From Granulicella sapmiensis (GTDB taxonomy: Bacteria > Acidobacteriota > Terriglobia > Terriglobales > Acidobacteriaceae): a DNA stretch of 64,000 bases. Of the stretch, positions 41,599 through 50,186 are shown piece by piece. The stretch covers positions 124,001 to 188,000 of the forward strand of contig JAMFSR010000028.1 in NCBI GenBank assembly GCA_026225395.1. Direction: 5' to 3'. The notes below the pieces were generated by a model that saw only the letters and a list, made by a program, of their open reading frames with translations, was not told the DNA's origin and made no database searches. The first letter of the stretch is position 1; the number at the start of each line of letters is the position of its first letter. The position numbers were made by a program, and so were the translations under genes.

Positions 41599-42905
41599 AG
41601 CGCCAACCCCTGCAAAGCATCCACGCTCTCCCGCATCGTGTAGCATTCATCGGAATCCTGCTGCAGATAGGCCTTCACCGCAGGCATCGCCGCCATCGCG
41701 CGATCCAGCTCTTTGTCCGAACCCGCTACATAAGCGCCCATGCGAATCAGGTCCTCCGATCGCGCATGCGCCGCCATCAACTGCCGGACCAGCCGCGCAC
41801 GCCCCCGATGTTCTTCCGAAGTCACCACCGGCATTAATCGGCTCAAAGAATCCAGAACGTGAATCGGCGGATACCACCCCTGCGACGCCAGCGCTCGCGA
41901 CAACACAATATGCCCATCCAGCAAAGACCTCACCGCATCCACCACCGGATCCTGCTGATCGTCCCCCTCCATCAGCACCGTATAGAAAGCCGTGATACTT
42001 CCTTTCGAAAATCTTCCAGATCGCTCCACCAGCTTCGCCAACCGCGCGAACACCGAAGGTGTATAGCCCTTCGTCGCCGGTGGTTCACCTGCTGCCAGTC
42101 CAACCTCACGCGCCGCCATGGCATACCGTGTCAGCGAATCCAGCACCAGTAAAACATTCTTGCCTTGCCGCGCATAAAATTCCGCCGCGGCCGTAGCCGC
42201 CATCGCAGCCCTCATCCGCAACAATGGCGATTGATCCGACGTCGAACAGAAGACCACCGACTGCTTCCGTCCTTCTTCGCCCAGCGCATCATCGAGAAAC
42301 TCCCGCAACTCGCGTCCACGCTCTCCAATCAAACCAACCACCGTAATGTCCGCTTCCGTATTCCGCGTCATCATCCCAATTAACGTGCTCTTTCCCACGC
42401 CTGACCCGCCAAAGATCCCAACCCTCTGCCCACGTCCCACCGTCAGCATCCCATCGATCGCCTTCACGCCCGTCGCCAGCGTCTCGCGAATCGACACGCG
42501 CTCCATAGCTGCCGTCACCTCACCATCGAGCGGCCACATCGTGGTGCCGAGCATCATCCCGCCAACATCCATCGGCATCGCCGTCGCATCCAGCACTCGC
42601 CCGCGCATCGCTTCGCCAATGGCAATCTCCGCGCCGCGCCCCTGCGAGTACACCGCATCACCATGCCGCAAACCACGCGTCGCAATCAGCGGCATGGCAA
42701 TCACCCTGCGTCCACGAAACCCGATCACCTCCACCTCATGCCGCAGCCCATCCTGCGATACAACCTCGCAGCACTCCCCCACCGAGCATGGCGGCCCATC
42801 GCTCTCAATCGTCTGCCCATTTGCTTCATGCACGCGTCCCCGCCAGCGCCACCCCGGCGTTAACCGCACTGCATCGAAGTACTCTTGCAGCAACCTCGAA
42901 CTCAA
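41595..42905 (-). CDS. fliI: flagellum-specific ATP synthase FliI
   Basis: A 436-residue F1-like ATPase of the export apparatus. Walker A (GIFGGSGVGKSTLIGMM, about residue 160), Walker B (NVLLVLDSLTRYAMAAREVG) and the type III signature (ATKGYTPSVFARLAKLVERSG) are intact. Starts at TTG overlapping the fliH stop (TTGA). Confidence 0.96.
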   Translation of the reverse strand: MSSRLLQEYFDAVRLTPGWRWRGRVHEANGQTIESDGPPCSVGECCEVVSQDGLRHEVEVIGFRGRRVIAMPLIATRGLRHGDAVYSQGRGAEIAIGEAMRGRVLDATAMPMDVGGMMLGTTMWPLDGEVTAAMERVSIRETLATGVKAIDGMLTVGRGQRVGIFGGSGVGKSTLIGMMTRNTEADITVVGLIGERGRELREFLDDALGEEGRKQSVVFCSTSDQSPLLRMRAAMAATAAAEFYARQGKNVLLVLDSLTRYAMAAREVGLAAGEPPATKGYTPSVFARLAKLVERSGRFSKGSITAFYTVLMEGDDQQDPVVDAVRSLLDGHIVLSRALASQGWYPPIHVLDSLSRLMPVVTSEEHRGRARLVRQLMAAHARSEDLIRMGAYVAGSDKELDRAMAAMPAVKAYLQQDSDECYTMRESVDALQGLAL

Positions 42906-43555
42906 GCCGGCCGCCTCGCCAGCAGATCGAAGAACCCGCGTTCAATCTCGACTAGCTGCGCCGCGATGCCCAACTCCGCAACCCCGCCCGCAGCCTCCAA
43001 CCGCAACTCGCCAACCTCGAACGAAGCATCGCCGACAATCTCCAACCCCGAGTGCTTCATAGCCCCATGCCATGCCTCTTCGTCCGCTGGATTTATCCGC
43101 AACACAGCACCCTTTGCATCTCCAAGCTTCGCCAAAGCAACCTTCACCGCTCCCTTCAGCAACGTTGGATCCATGGAAGACTCGCGCTGCAGTACCCGCG
43201 CCGCAATCGCGAGGGCCAGCTTTACCACTTCACCCTCAACCTCCGCAAAGTAACGTTTCCGTTCCTTTGCAAACCCCGTGCATAAATGCGTCACCGCACT
43301 GCGTTCAATTTCCGAGTCCTCCCGCCGACGCGCCTCACCTTCTGCCAATCCTTCAGCACGCCCCTCTTGCCGTGCCCGAGCCAACTCCTCCTGTCTGGCC
43401 TCGAATGCAAGGGGCTCTTCAGCAGCGGCATCGCATACGCGCGGCTCGACCATAGCCTCCGCCTGCTCAGCACGCGGCATGTCCGCGCTCATCTCCGGAA
43501 ACACCAACGCCGTTACCGAAGCCTTCTCTCTCTGCGCCTCAAACAGCAAGTTCAC
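42902..43555 (-). CDS. fliH: flagellar assembly protein FliH
   Basis: A 217-residue regulator of FliI. N-terminal variable part, a central Arg/Glu/Ala heptad region (residues about 60-90, with GxxxG-like spacing), and a C-terminal V-ATPase subunit E-like domain (LALAIAARVLQRESSMDP). A GTG at 43555 with GGAGG six bases upstream is preferred over the GTG at 43561. Overlaps fliG by 17 bases and fliI by four. Confidence 0.85.
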   Translation of the reverse strand: MNLLFEAQREKASVTALVFPEMSADMPRAEQAEAMVEPRVCDAAAEEPLAFEARQEELARARQEGRAEGLAEGEARRREDSEIERSAVTHLCTGFAKERKRYFAEVEGEVVKLALAIAARVLQRESSMDPTLLKGAVKVALAKLGDAKGAVLRINPADEEAWHGAMKHSGLEIVGDASFEVGELRLEAAGGVAELGIAAQLVEIERGFFDLLARRPA

Positions 43556-44630
43556 CTTCACCCTCCATCCGCAAGATAATCTTGCCTTCAGCCTCCAGTG
43601 TCCGCGCCATAGCTAGCATCTCCTGCTGTGCCTTCGCGACATCCTTACTCCGCACCGGACCCATCGCCTCCATATCATCGCGCAGCATCTCCATGGCGCG
43701 TGAGCTCATGGCCTTGAACATATGCGCCCGCAGGTTCTCCTTCGCGCCCTTCAGCGCCAGCGCCATCACCCGCTTGTCGACAGCCCCTACGATCTCCCGC
43801 ACACTCTGCTGGGGCGCCGTCAACAGATCCTCAAACGTAAACATCAGGTCGCGAATCCCAATCGCAATCTTTGGCTCATTCCTCTCAATGTCTTCGAGGA
43901 TCGTCTTGCTCGCCGGTCCCTCAAGCCTGTTCAACAACTCCGCCACCGACCGGAACCCCGCATACGACCTCCGCCCGCTCGACCCCAGCGCATCAAGCCT
44001 CCGCGCCAGTACCAGTGCCACCTTCTCCGCCATCTCCGGCGAAAACTGCCGCATCTCCGCCAGCCGCTGCACCGCTTCCACACGCAATGCCGGCTTTAAA
44101 GCCATCAACAACACCGACCCTTTCTGCGGCTCCAGATGCGCCAGCACTAGCGCAACCGTCTGCGGATGTTCATTCTCCAGAAACTTGCTCAACTGCTGCG
44201 GATCCATCTCCTGCAGCGTGGCCAGGTCTCCAGTCGTCCGCTCTTGGATCTGCCGTACCTGCATCAACAGCTCGTCCGCACGCGCTTCGCCAAACGCTTC
44301 AACCAGCACCCGCCGTGCATACTCACGCCCTCCGCGCACCATGTACTGCTGCGTTTCAAGCAGGCCATAGAACTCCATCAGCACCTGCCCCAGCAACTCC
44401 GCCGGAACATTGCCCAACTGCGTAATCTCGTACGTAACCCGCTCCAGCTGCTTCTGCTCCAACTCACGAAACAGGCACTTCGCCAGCTCATCTCCCACAG
44501 CCATCATAAGGATCGCGGCCTTACGAATCCCCGGCAAATCCGCCGGCGTAAAGTTCGCCTGCTCCGGCAACATCAGCGGTGCTGCCCCGCGCCTGTCCGT
44601 CGTTACGCCTTCCAAGCCAGCCTGTGCCAT
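43539..44630 (-). CDS. fliG: flagellar motor switch protein FliG
   Basis: A 363-residue rotor protein linking FliF to FliM and the stators. N domain (LPGIRKAAILMMAVGDELAK), the middle EHPQTVALVLAHLEP motif and the C-terminal charged torque helix (FTFEDLLTAPQQSVREIVGA) are present. The ATG at 44630 overlaps the fliF stop (TAATG). Confidence 0.95.
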   Translation of the reverse strand: MAQAGLEGVTTDRRGAAPLMLPEQANFTPADLPGIRKAAILMMAVGDELAKCLFRELEQKQLERVTYEITQLGNVPAELLGQVLMEFYGLLETQQYMVRGGREYARRVLVEAFGEARADELLMQVRQIQERTTGDLATLQEMDPQQLSKFLENEHPQTVALVLAHLEPQKGSVLLMALKPALRVEAVQRLAEMRQFSPEMAEKVALVLARRLDALGSSGRRSYAGFRSVAELLNRLEGPASKTILEDIERNEPKIAIGIRDLMFTFEDLLTAPQQSVREIVGAVDKRVMALALKGAKENLRAHMFKAMSSRAMEMLRDDMEAMGPVRSKDVAKAQQEMLAMARTLEAEGKIILRMEGEGELAV

Positions 44631-46369
44631 TACCGTTTCTCCCCTTTGTCGCTGATCCATGCCTCAAGCAGCCGTGTGCTCTGCAGTGGAGCCGTCCGTA
44701 TATGCGTAGCCACATGCTCCAGCACACCCGCACTATCGATCGTCATGCTGTGCCGCTGCTTCGATCCCACATAGCCCATCTCACCCTGCGCCTGCTCTCC
44801 GTCAGAAAGCGCAGCCTGCGGTATCGCACTTCCCGCAGACAAAGCCAACTCCACACCACCCGACGCCAGCTGCTTCTGTTCCAACAACAACACCATCGCC
44901 TGCTTCGCCACCGGCCGCACCACAAACATCAGCAGAAACACCGCCAGGAGCCCAACGCCAATCGTCTTTAGCAACTCCGGCTGCGCCCGCAGCAAGCTCT
45001 GCGCTTCCTCACTTGCCTTCGCAAACCCCACGACCTTCGGCTCCGGCACATTCCCTTCAAAGCTGATGTTCTCCATCACCACCTGGTCACCACGCTTGGA
45101 GTCAAACCCCACCGCCGCCTGCGCCAACTCCTCCAGCCGCTTCATCTCATCCGGTGTCCGCGCCCGCCACACCGTCGATTGCCCATCCTTCGCCACACCC
45201 GGCACCGCACGATCGTTCACCAGCACCGCCGCCGTAACCCGCACAATCCGTCCCGGCCCCTGCTCCTCATGCGTCAAATGCTTGCTCACCGCAAACGTGC
45301 TGTTTTCCTCATGCGCCGTCTGTCCATTCTGTGGAGCAGCCGTCGGATACACCGGCAACCCATCCTTCGCAGCAGCCTGCACCGCCGCAACCGCTGTCCC
45401 GGCAGCCGCCGGTCCCGGAGTATTGCTCACCGTGCCCGGAATCCCAGCGGCCTTTGCCGCCGGACCCGCAACCTGATCGCTCTTCTGCGTCGTCAATGCC
45501 ACCACCTGCGTCGGATCGACCACCTCATCGGTCTTCTCCACACTTCCCTGGTCGTAGGAGATATTCACCGTAGCCCGTACATTTTCACGCCCCGCCAGCG
45601 GCTCCAGCATTGCCACGAGCTTCTGCTCCAGCGCCTGCTCCTGATCGCTCGCCGCCGCAACCCGCCCCGGAGCATTCAAGTTCGCGCGCCCATCCGCATC
45701 CACCAGCGTCACCTGCTCCGGGCTCAAACCCTCCACAGCCCCCGCCACTAGATTCCGTATCGACTCCACCTCTTCCGGCCGCAACGTCTCCCGCTTCAAC
45801 TTCAACACCACCGATGCCTTCGCCGCCTGCTGCTCGCTCGTAAACAGCGAGTCTTTCGCCAGCACCAAATGCACCCTCGCCGACCGCACCGCCGCCACCG
45901 TTGCAATCGTATGCTCCAGCTCACCCTCCAACGCCCGCTGATAGTTCACCTTCTCGTCGAACTCACTCCCCACCCAGTTCGGCTTGTCGAAAAGCTCAAA
46001 CCCCATCCGCCCACTCTGCGGCATGCCTTTTGTCGCCACTTCCATTCGAGCCTTGTCCAACATCTCCGCCGACACCTGCACACCCAACCCATCCGGCGTC
46101 GACTGATACTCAATCCCCGCCGCCGCCAGTTCACTCTGCACCTGCTGCAGATCACGCCCCTCCATGCCCGAGTACAGCGTCTTCCACTCCGTCTTGCTTC
46201 CCCACCAACCCACCACCGCACAAGCCCCCGCAATCACCATCGCGCAGACGATCAACTTCGTTCGCTTCACCTGCGGCATCGCGCCCCAAACCGCACGCGC
46301 CCGTCCCACGAGTTCCAGACCGCGTCCGCTTGTTCCGTGTTCCGCCACGCCCATCGCCTTATCAGCCAA
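44630..46369 (-). CDS. fliF: flagellar MS-ring protein FliF
   Basis: A 579-residue MS-ring protein with two membrane spans (about 37-60 and about 475-500), the EscJ-like ring domains (KTLYSGMEGRDLQQVQSELA; RVHLVLAKDSLF) and a cytoplasmic C tail that binds FliG. TTG start with GAGG seven bases upstream; ATG at 46354 is an alternative. Confidence 0.95.
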   Translation of the reverse strand: MADKAMGVAEHGTSGRGLELVGRARAVWGAMPQVKRTKLIVCAMVIAGACAVVGWWGSKTEWKTLYSGMEGRDLQQVQSELAAAGIEYQSTPDGLGVQVSAEMLDKARMEVATKGMPQSGRMGFELFDKPNWVGSEFDEKVNYQRALEGELEHTIATVAAVRSARVHLVLAKDSLFTSEQQAAKASVVLKLKRETLRPEEVESIRNLVAGAVEGLSPEQVTLVDADGRANLNAPGRVAAASDQEQALEQKLVAMLEPLAGRENVRATVNISYDQGSVEKTDEVVDPTQVVALTTQKSDQVAGPAAKAAGIPGTVSNTPGPAAAGTAVAAVQAAAKDGLPVYPTAAPQNGQTAHEENSTFAVSKHLTHEEQGPGRIVRVTAAVLVNDRAVPGVAKDGQSTVWRARTPDEMKRLEELAQAAVGFDSKRGDQVVMENISFEGNVPEPKVVGFAKASEEAQSLLRAQPELLKTIGVGLLAVFLLMFVVRPVAKQAMVLLLEQKQLASGGVELALSAGSAIPQAALSDGEQAQGEMGYVGSKQRHSMTIDSAGVLEHVATHIRTAPLQSTRLLEAWISDKGEKR

Positions 46370-46422
46370 GCTTCAACCTCTCATGCCTAAGACCTAAAAC
46401 CTGAAACCTAAAACCTGCTTCA

Positions 46423-46725
46423 TCAAAACTGCATGTTCATCATTTGCTGATACGCCGCAACCGCCTTGTTCCTCATCTGCAGCCCCAGCTCAAACGCCAT
46501 ATCCGCCTTCTGTGTCGCAATCATCACGTCATGCACCTCCACGCCCGACCCATTCAGCAAACCCGTTACCGCCTGCTGGGCCTTCGCATCCAGCGCACTC
46601 GACTCCGTCACCATCGACTGAAACACCCCCGCAAACGGCACCGCACCCTGCTGCTGCGACGACGCCGTCGAACCCCCTTCAACCATCTGGCTCAACGCCT
46701 GCTGCACACCCTGCACACCCGTCAT
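46423..46725 (-). CDS. fliE: flagellar hook-basal body protein FliE
   Basis: A 100-residue MS-ring/rod junction protein (FAGVFQSMVTESSALDAKAQ; VEVHDVMIATQKADMAFELG; RNKAVAAYQQMMNMQF). The ATG at 46725 has AGGAG ten bases upstream and is preferred to 46743. Standard flgB-flgC-fliE order. Confidence 0.93.
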   Translation of the reverse strand: MTGVQGVQQALSQMVEGGSTASSQQQGAVPFAGVFQSMVTESSALDAKAQQAVTGLLNGSGVEVHDVMIATQKADMAFELGLQMRNKAVAAYQQMMNMQF

Positions 46726-46773
46726 CGCACTCTCACTCCTCATCCCTCAAACACTCAATCTTCCCCAAGCCCG

Positions 46774-47286
46774 CTACTTCAAAATCTCCAGCGAAGCCGT
46801 CAACATCCCCTTCTCCGCCTGCAACGCCGATGCATTCATCCCATAAGCCCTCGTCGCCCCCATCAAATCCACCATCTCCGTCAGCGGATTGATGTCCGGA
46901 TACGCCACAAACCCATCCGCATCCGCATCCGGATGCCCCGGGTCATACCGCTCCACCGGCGCACTGTGATCCGTCACCACCCCCGCAACCTCAACCCCAC
47001 CCGGCGTGGCTTCGCCCGACAACCCACCACCGAAACTCGCAAAACTCATCCCCGCACTCGCTCCCCCCGCAAACCCCGACCCACCCGCCAAAATCCCCTG
47101 GCTCTGCATCGCATCAGCGAACCCTCCACCCGCCTGCTGAAACACCACATGCTGCCGCTGATACGGCCCACCCGTCGCGGTCCGCGTCGTCTCGGCATTC
47201 GCCATATTCGACGCCACCACCTCCGCCCGCACGCGCTCCGCCTTCAACGCCGACCCCGTCACATCCATCACGCCAAACAGATTCAT
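46774..47286 (-). CDS. flgC: flagellar rod protein FlgC
   Basis: A 170-residue proximal rod subunit. Start MNLFGVMDVTGSALKAERVR then NMANAETTRT, GGPYQRQ, and C-terminal NPLTEMVDLMGATRAYGMNA. A Gly/Ala-rich insertion (about 75-100) makes it longer than the usual 135-150. Confidence 0.93.
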   Translation of the reverse strand: MNLFGVMDVTGSALKAERVRAEVVASNMANAETTRTATGGPYQRQHVVFQQAGGGFADAMQSQGILAGGSGFAGGASAGMSFASFGGGLSGEATPGGVEVAGVVTDHSAPVERYDPGHPDADADGFVAYPDINPLTEMVDLMGATRAYGMNASALQAEKGMLTASLEILK

Positions 47287-47304
47287 CGCCTACTTCCCAT
47301 CCGC

Positions 47305-47670
47305 CTATTTCCCGTCAACATGGATCGCACTCATCATCTGCGAATACTCACTCTTCAACAGCTCCACGCCCGTCCGAAACTGCAACTGCTCTTTCGCCAG
47401 CTGCATGCTCTCGCGATCCATCGACACATTGTTCCCATCCGGCCGCGCCACCAGCCCATCCACATTCCCAACGCCTTCATTCACCACGCCCGAGCCGGTC
47501 CCATCCAGGTTCTTCATCGCCTGTGCAAACGCTGATCCAAAGTCCATCCCCTGCGTCTTGTATCCAGGCGTATCGACATTGGCGACATTGCTCGCCGTCA
47601 GCTTCATCTGGTCGCTCGTCAGGTCCAGGTACTTCCCCAGCGCCTCACTCAACCGCGATGCAATATCCAT
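47305..47670 (-). CDS. flgB: flagellar rod protein FlgB
   Basis: A 121-residue proximal rod subunit (LTSDQMKLTASNVANVDTPG; C-terminal KEQLQFRTGVELLKSEYSQM). The ATG at 47670 is used; AGGAG lies ten bases upstream. The upstream open frame to 47814 is translation of the terminator and repeat region. First gene of the flgB-flgE unit. Confidence 0.93.
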   Translation of the reverse strand: MDIASRLSEALGKYLDLTSDQMKLTASNVANVDTPGYKTQGMDFGSAFAQAMKNLDGTGSGVVNEGVGNVDGLVARPDGNNVSMDRESMQLAKEQLQFRTGVELLKSEYSQMMSAIHVDGK

Positions 47671-47700
47671 AACGGACGAACTCCTCTCGCCCTCCACCAA

Positions 47701-47716
47701 TGCACCCCACCCACCA
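47701..47716 (-). promoter_or_regulatory. putative sigma-54 promoter for flgB-flgE
   Basis: Minus-strand TGGTGGGTGGGGTGCA keeps GG and GC at ten-base spacing, giving a transcription start about 20 bases before the flgB ATG and leaving room for AGGAG. The inner bases match the consensus poorly in a G/T-rich tract, so this is the weakest of the three. Confidence 0.35.
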
Positions 47717-47744
47717 AAACAAAAGGCCCTCCAGTAAGGGCCTT
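47716..47744 (-). terminator. terminator after the sigma-54 activator gene
   Basis: AAGGCCCT (47723-47730) pairs with AGGGCCTT (47737-47744) around CCAGTA; on the minus strand it is followed by TTGTTTT. It insulates flgB from the regulator genes, so flgB needs its own promoter. Confidence 0.75.
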
Positions 47745-47762
47745 CTAACTCCATCAAAACTT

Positions 47763-47815
47763 CACATTGCCTTACTTTGCGAACCTTCGCTTCCTTAGCG
47801 CCCTTTGCGTTCAAA
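47763..47815. repeat. GCAAAG/GCGAAG-type degenerate tandem repeat
   Basis: Read on the minus strand, this stretch is a string of loosely repeated units: ACGCAAAGG, GCGCTAAGGA, AGCGAAGGTT, CGCAAAGTAAGG. Translated it gives Lys/Ala/Gly-rich nonsense (NAKGAKEAK), a pattern I recall as a dispersed non-coding repeat in several soil bacteria. It lies between the regulator gene and the terminator. Confidence 0.4.
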
Positions 47816-47860
47816 GCTTTCGCCTTTATCCACTACGGAGCAACGCCGAGGTTAGAAATC

Positions 47861-49144
47861 TCACACCCGCTTCAACCGAATTTCACCCACCCCAATCTCC
47901 GCCGCATCTCCCACCAAAATCGCCGCCCGCTCCAGCACGTGCGCCAGCTCCCGCACATTCCCTGGCCAGCTATATCCTCGCAATACGTCCATAGCCGCCG
48001 CCGAAACCCTCTTCCTCGGAAACTCCTTCCCCATCTCCGCCAGAAAGAACTCCACGAGCACCGGAATATCGCCAGCCCGCTCTCGCAGCGCCGGAACCTC
48101 CAGCGGAAACACCGCCAGCCGGTGATACAGATCCAGCCGGAACGTCCCTTCCGCCGACCGCTTCTCCAAGTGCTGATGCGTCGCCGCGATCACCCTTACA
48201 TCCACCCGCATCGTCTCGTTATCGCCCACACGTTGCAGCTCTCCGCACTCCAGAAACCGCAGCATCTTCGCCTGCAGCGGCAGCGGCATCTCTCCAATCT
48301 CATCCAGAAACAGAGTGCCCCCATTCGCCGCCTCAATCCTTCCGGTCCGCGACGCCACCGCTCCCGTAAACGCCCCGCGCGTATGCCCAAAAAGCTCCGC
48401 CTCCAGCAACGCCTCCGGAATCGCCGCACAATTCAACACCGTAAACGGCTTCGTCGACCGCGACCCCAGTCGATGGATCGCCTTTGCCACCACTTCCTTA
48501 CCCGTCCCGGTCTCACCTTCAATCAGCACCGTAGTCGACCTCGGTGCTACCAGCCGAATCATCCTCGCGAGCTCCATCATCGGTTCGCTCGCGCCAATCA
48601 TCTCTGTGATCGCCACCGAAGGCCGCGTCACCGCAGCCGAAACCGGCTCCTCCACGATCACTTGCCCGGATACGGCCGCCGCCAACTCCTCCAACGTGGC
48701 CTCACCGTCATCAATATCCGCCCGGACATCCTCCGCCCGCAATACCTCACCACGCGGCACCGCCACCGGCGCATTCGCCCACGCCGCACCATCGTTCACA
48801 GGAGCATCCTGCGCCTCCCGCAGTGCATGCAGAAGCTCATGCCGTCGCGGACTCCGCGTTCCGCCCTCAAACGAGTCCCCATCCACCCGCAGCAAATCGA
48901 TTCCCGGAAAATACTCCCGTATATGACCGGCAAACTCCCCTACTTCCAGGTCCGGCAGCCAGCTATCGACCAACAGTGCCTCCGGCCGCTGCTCTTCCAG
49001 CTGTGCCATCGCTTCGGCCCCGCCACCGGCCTCGCGAACCCTCCACCGCATCCCCGCCAGGCTATCCCGCAACCTTCCACGAAGCGCCGCATCCGCACTC
49101 GCCAGCACCACACTCCGCTGCATCACTGCTTCCCCTGCCGCCAT
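47861..49144 (-). CDS. sigma-54-dependent activator lacking a DNA-binding domain
   Basis: A 427-residue two-domain regulator. Residues 8-120 look like a receiver (phospho-acceptor candidate Asp60 in LLVDSWLPD). Residues about 180-427 are an AAA+ sigma-54 activation domain with Walker A (GETGTGKEV), GAFTGA loop, GGTLFLDEIGEM Walker B and the WPGNVREL sensor-2 region. The protein ends about 30 residues after WPGNVREL, so the Fis-type helix-turn-helix is absent. It probably drives the nearby flagellar sigma-54 promoters. Helicobacter FlgR, also lacking a DNA-binding domain, is a precedent. ATG at 49144 after GGGG; TTG at 49150 is an alternative. Confidence 0.82.
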   Translation of the reverse strand: MAAGEAVMQRSVVLASADAALRGRLRDSLAGMRWRVREAGGGAEAMAQLEEQRPEALLVDSWLPDLEVGEFAGHIREYFPGIDLLRVDGDSFEGGTRSPRRHELLHALREAQDAPVNDGAAWANAPVAVPRGEVLRAEDVRADIDDGEATLEELAAAVSGQVIVEEPVSAAVTRPSVAITEMIGASEPMMELARMIRLVAPRSTTVLIEGETGTGKEVVAKAIHRLGSRSTKPFTVLNCAAIPEALLEAELFGHTRGAFTGAVASRTGRIEAANGGTLFLDEIGEMPLPLQAKMLRFLECGELQRVGDNETMRVDVRVIAATHQHLEKRSAEGTFRLDLYHRLAVFPLEVPALRERAGDIPVLVEFFLAEMGKEFPRKRVSAAAMDVLRGYSWPGNVRELAHVLERAAILVGDAAEIGVGEIRLKRV

Positions 49145-49146
49145 GC

Positions 49147-49416
49147 TCAATCCCCGTCAGCTTCCGCCCTACCCACCGCCCGCCCAATCTCACGCACCAG
49201 CCGTTCCCGCATCATTCCGATCCCCTGGAACAACTTCGCGGTTTCCACCAGCGCCCCCTCCACCGCTTCCATGAGAGAAACCTCATCGCCACACAACTGC
49301 CCCAGCTCCAACCGGCACTGCAGCGTCGTCAGCGGCTGACATAGATCATGCAGTCTGCTTTCCATCTCCTGCAGCATGGCATCTCTACAGCCCACGCTCG
49401 TGCTCGCCGCCCTCAT
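49147..49416 (-). CDS. stand-alone DHp-like phospho-acceptor protein
   Basis: An 89-residue helical protein. RLHDLCQPLTTLQCRLELG (His23) resembles the phospho-acceptor helix of sensor histidine kinases, and the rest could be the second dimerisation helix. No ATPase domain follows, so it cannot autophosphorylate alone; it could be a phosphotransfer intermediate, a phosphatase or a scaffold. It lies two bases after an OmpR-type regulator and adjoins the sigma-54 activator, all one transcript. Function inferred. Confidence 0.6.
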   Translation of the reverse strand: MRAASTSVGCRDAMLQEMESRLHDLCQPLTTLQCRLELGQLCGDEVSLMEAVEGALVETAKLFQGIGMMRERLVREIGRAVGRAEADGD

Positions 49417-49418
49417 GG

Positions 49419-50186
49419 CTACGCCACCAACCGGTCATCGTTGGGGTGCAACCTCGCCGCCAGCACATGGCCACCTACTCCGACGGACGCCACGCCCTTC
49501 CGCCCGCTGCACAGCCGGTAGCCTTCGCCACGGACCGTTTCAATCACCGGCAGACTCGTCTGCCCATCCGGATGCGCATTCCCCAGCTTCCGCCGCAGGT
49601 AATTGATGTACACATCCACCACGTTCGTCCCGCTATCGGGAGACATCTTCCAGACCTCACTCAGCAGCTCGGCCCGCGTGCAGCAATCCCCATGGCGCAT
49701 CAGCATGAACTCCAGCAGCGCAAACTCCTTGCCCGTCAGCTCCACTTCAATTCCATCCCGCCGGACGCTCCGGTCCATCCTGTTCATCTCCACCGCTCCA
49801 TGCCGCAGCACGGGGCTGGCAAACTGGATCTTCCGCCGCAGAATAGCCCGGCAGCGCGCGGTCAATTCATGCAGACTGAACGGCTTAAGCAGGCAATCGT
49901 CAGCGCCCAGGTTGAGACACTTCACCCGCTCTTCCACCTGGCTCCGTCCTGTTAAAACCAACACGGATGTCCTCGCGAACTGGCTCTGTAGCTCCGCCAG
50001 TACCTCTACCCCATCCCTGCATGGCAGGCTAAGGTCCAACACCATCAGGTCCGGCTGGTTCTCTACAGCGTGTTGCACCGCCGCATCGCCATCCCCAACC
50101 CACTCCACCGAGTGCCCCTCGGATCGCAAACCCTTTTGCAGAAATAATCCCAGCGCTCGATCGTCTTCCACAACCAGAATTCTCAT
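49419..50186 (-). CDS. OmpR/PhoB-type response regulator
   Basis: A 255-residue regulator with a full receiver (LVVEDD pocket, phospho-Asp in MVLDLSLP, VLTGRSQ, LLKPFS) and a C-terminal winged helix (LTGKEFALLEFMLMRHGDCC; VVDVYINYLRRKL; IETVRGEGYRL). A 25-residue Gly/Val/His tail is extra. AGGAGG precedes the ATG. First gene of the trio; its partner kinase is not in the window. Confidence 0.92.
   Translation of the reverse strand: MRILVVEDDRALGLFLQKGLRSEGHSVEWVGDGDAAVQHAVENQPDLMVLDLSLPCRDGVEVLAELQSQFARTSVLVLTGRSQVEERVKCLNLGADDCLLKPFSLHELTARCRAILRRKIQFASPVLRHGAVEMNRMDRSVRRDGIEVELTGKEFALLEFMLMRHGDCCTRAELLSEVWKMSPDSGTNVVDVYINYLRRKLGNAHPDGQTSLPVIETVRGEGYRLCSGRKGVASVGVGGHVLAARLHPNDDRLVA

Noticed and set aside
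47671..47814. N-terminal extension of FlgB by 48 residues
   Set aside because: It would translate through the terminator, promoter candidate and repeat; FlgB family start is at 47670.
47777..49339. 520-codon plus-strand open frame opposite the sigma-54 activator
   Set aside because: Extreme Arg/His/Pro composition and no start signal; shadow of the minus-strand gene.
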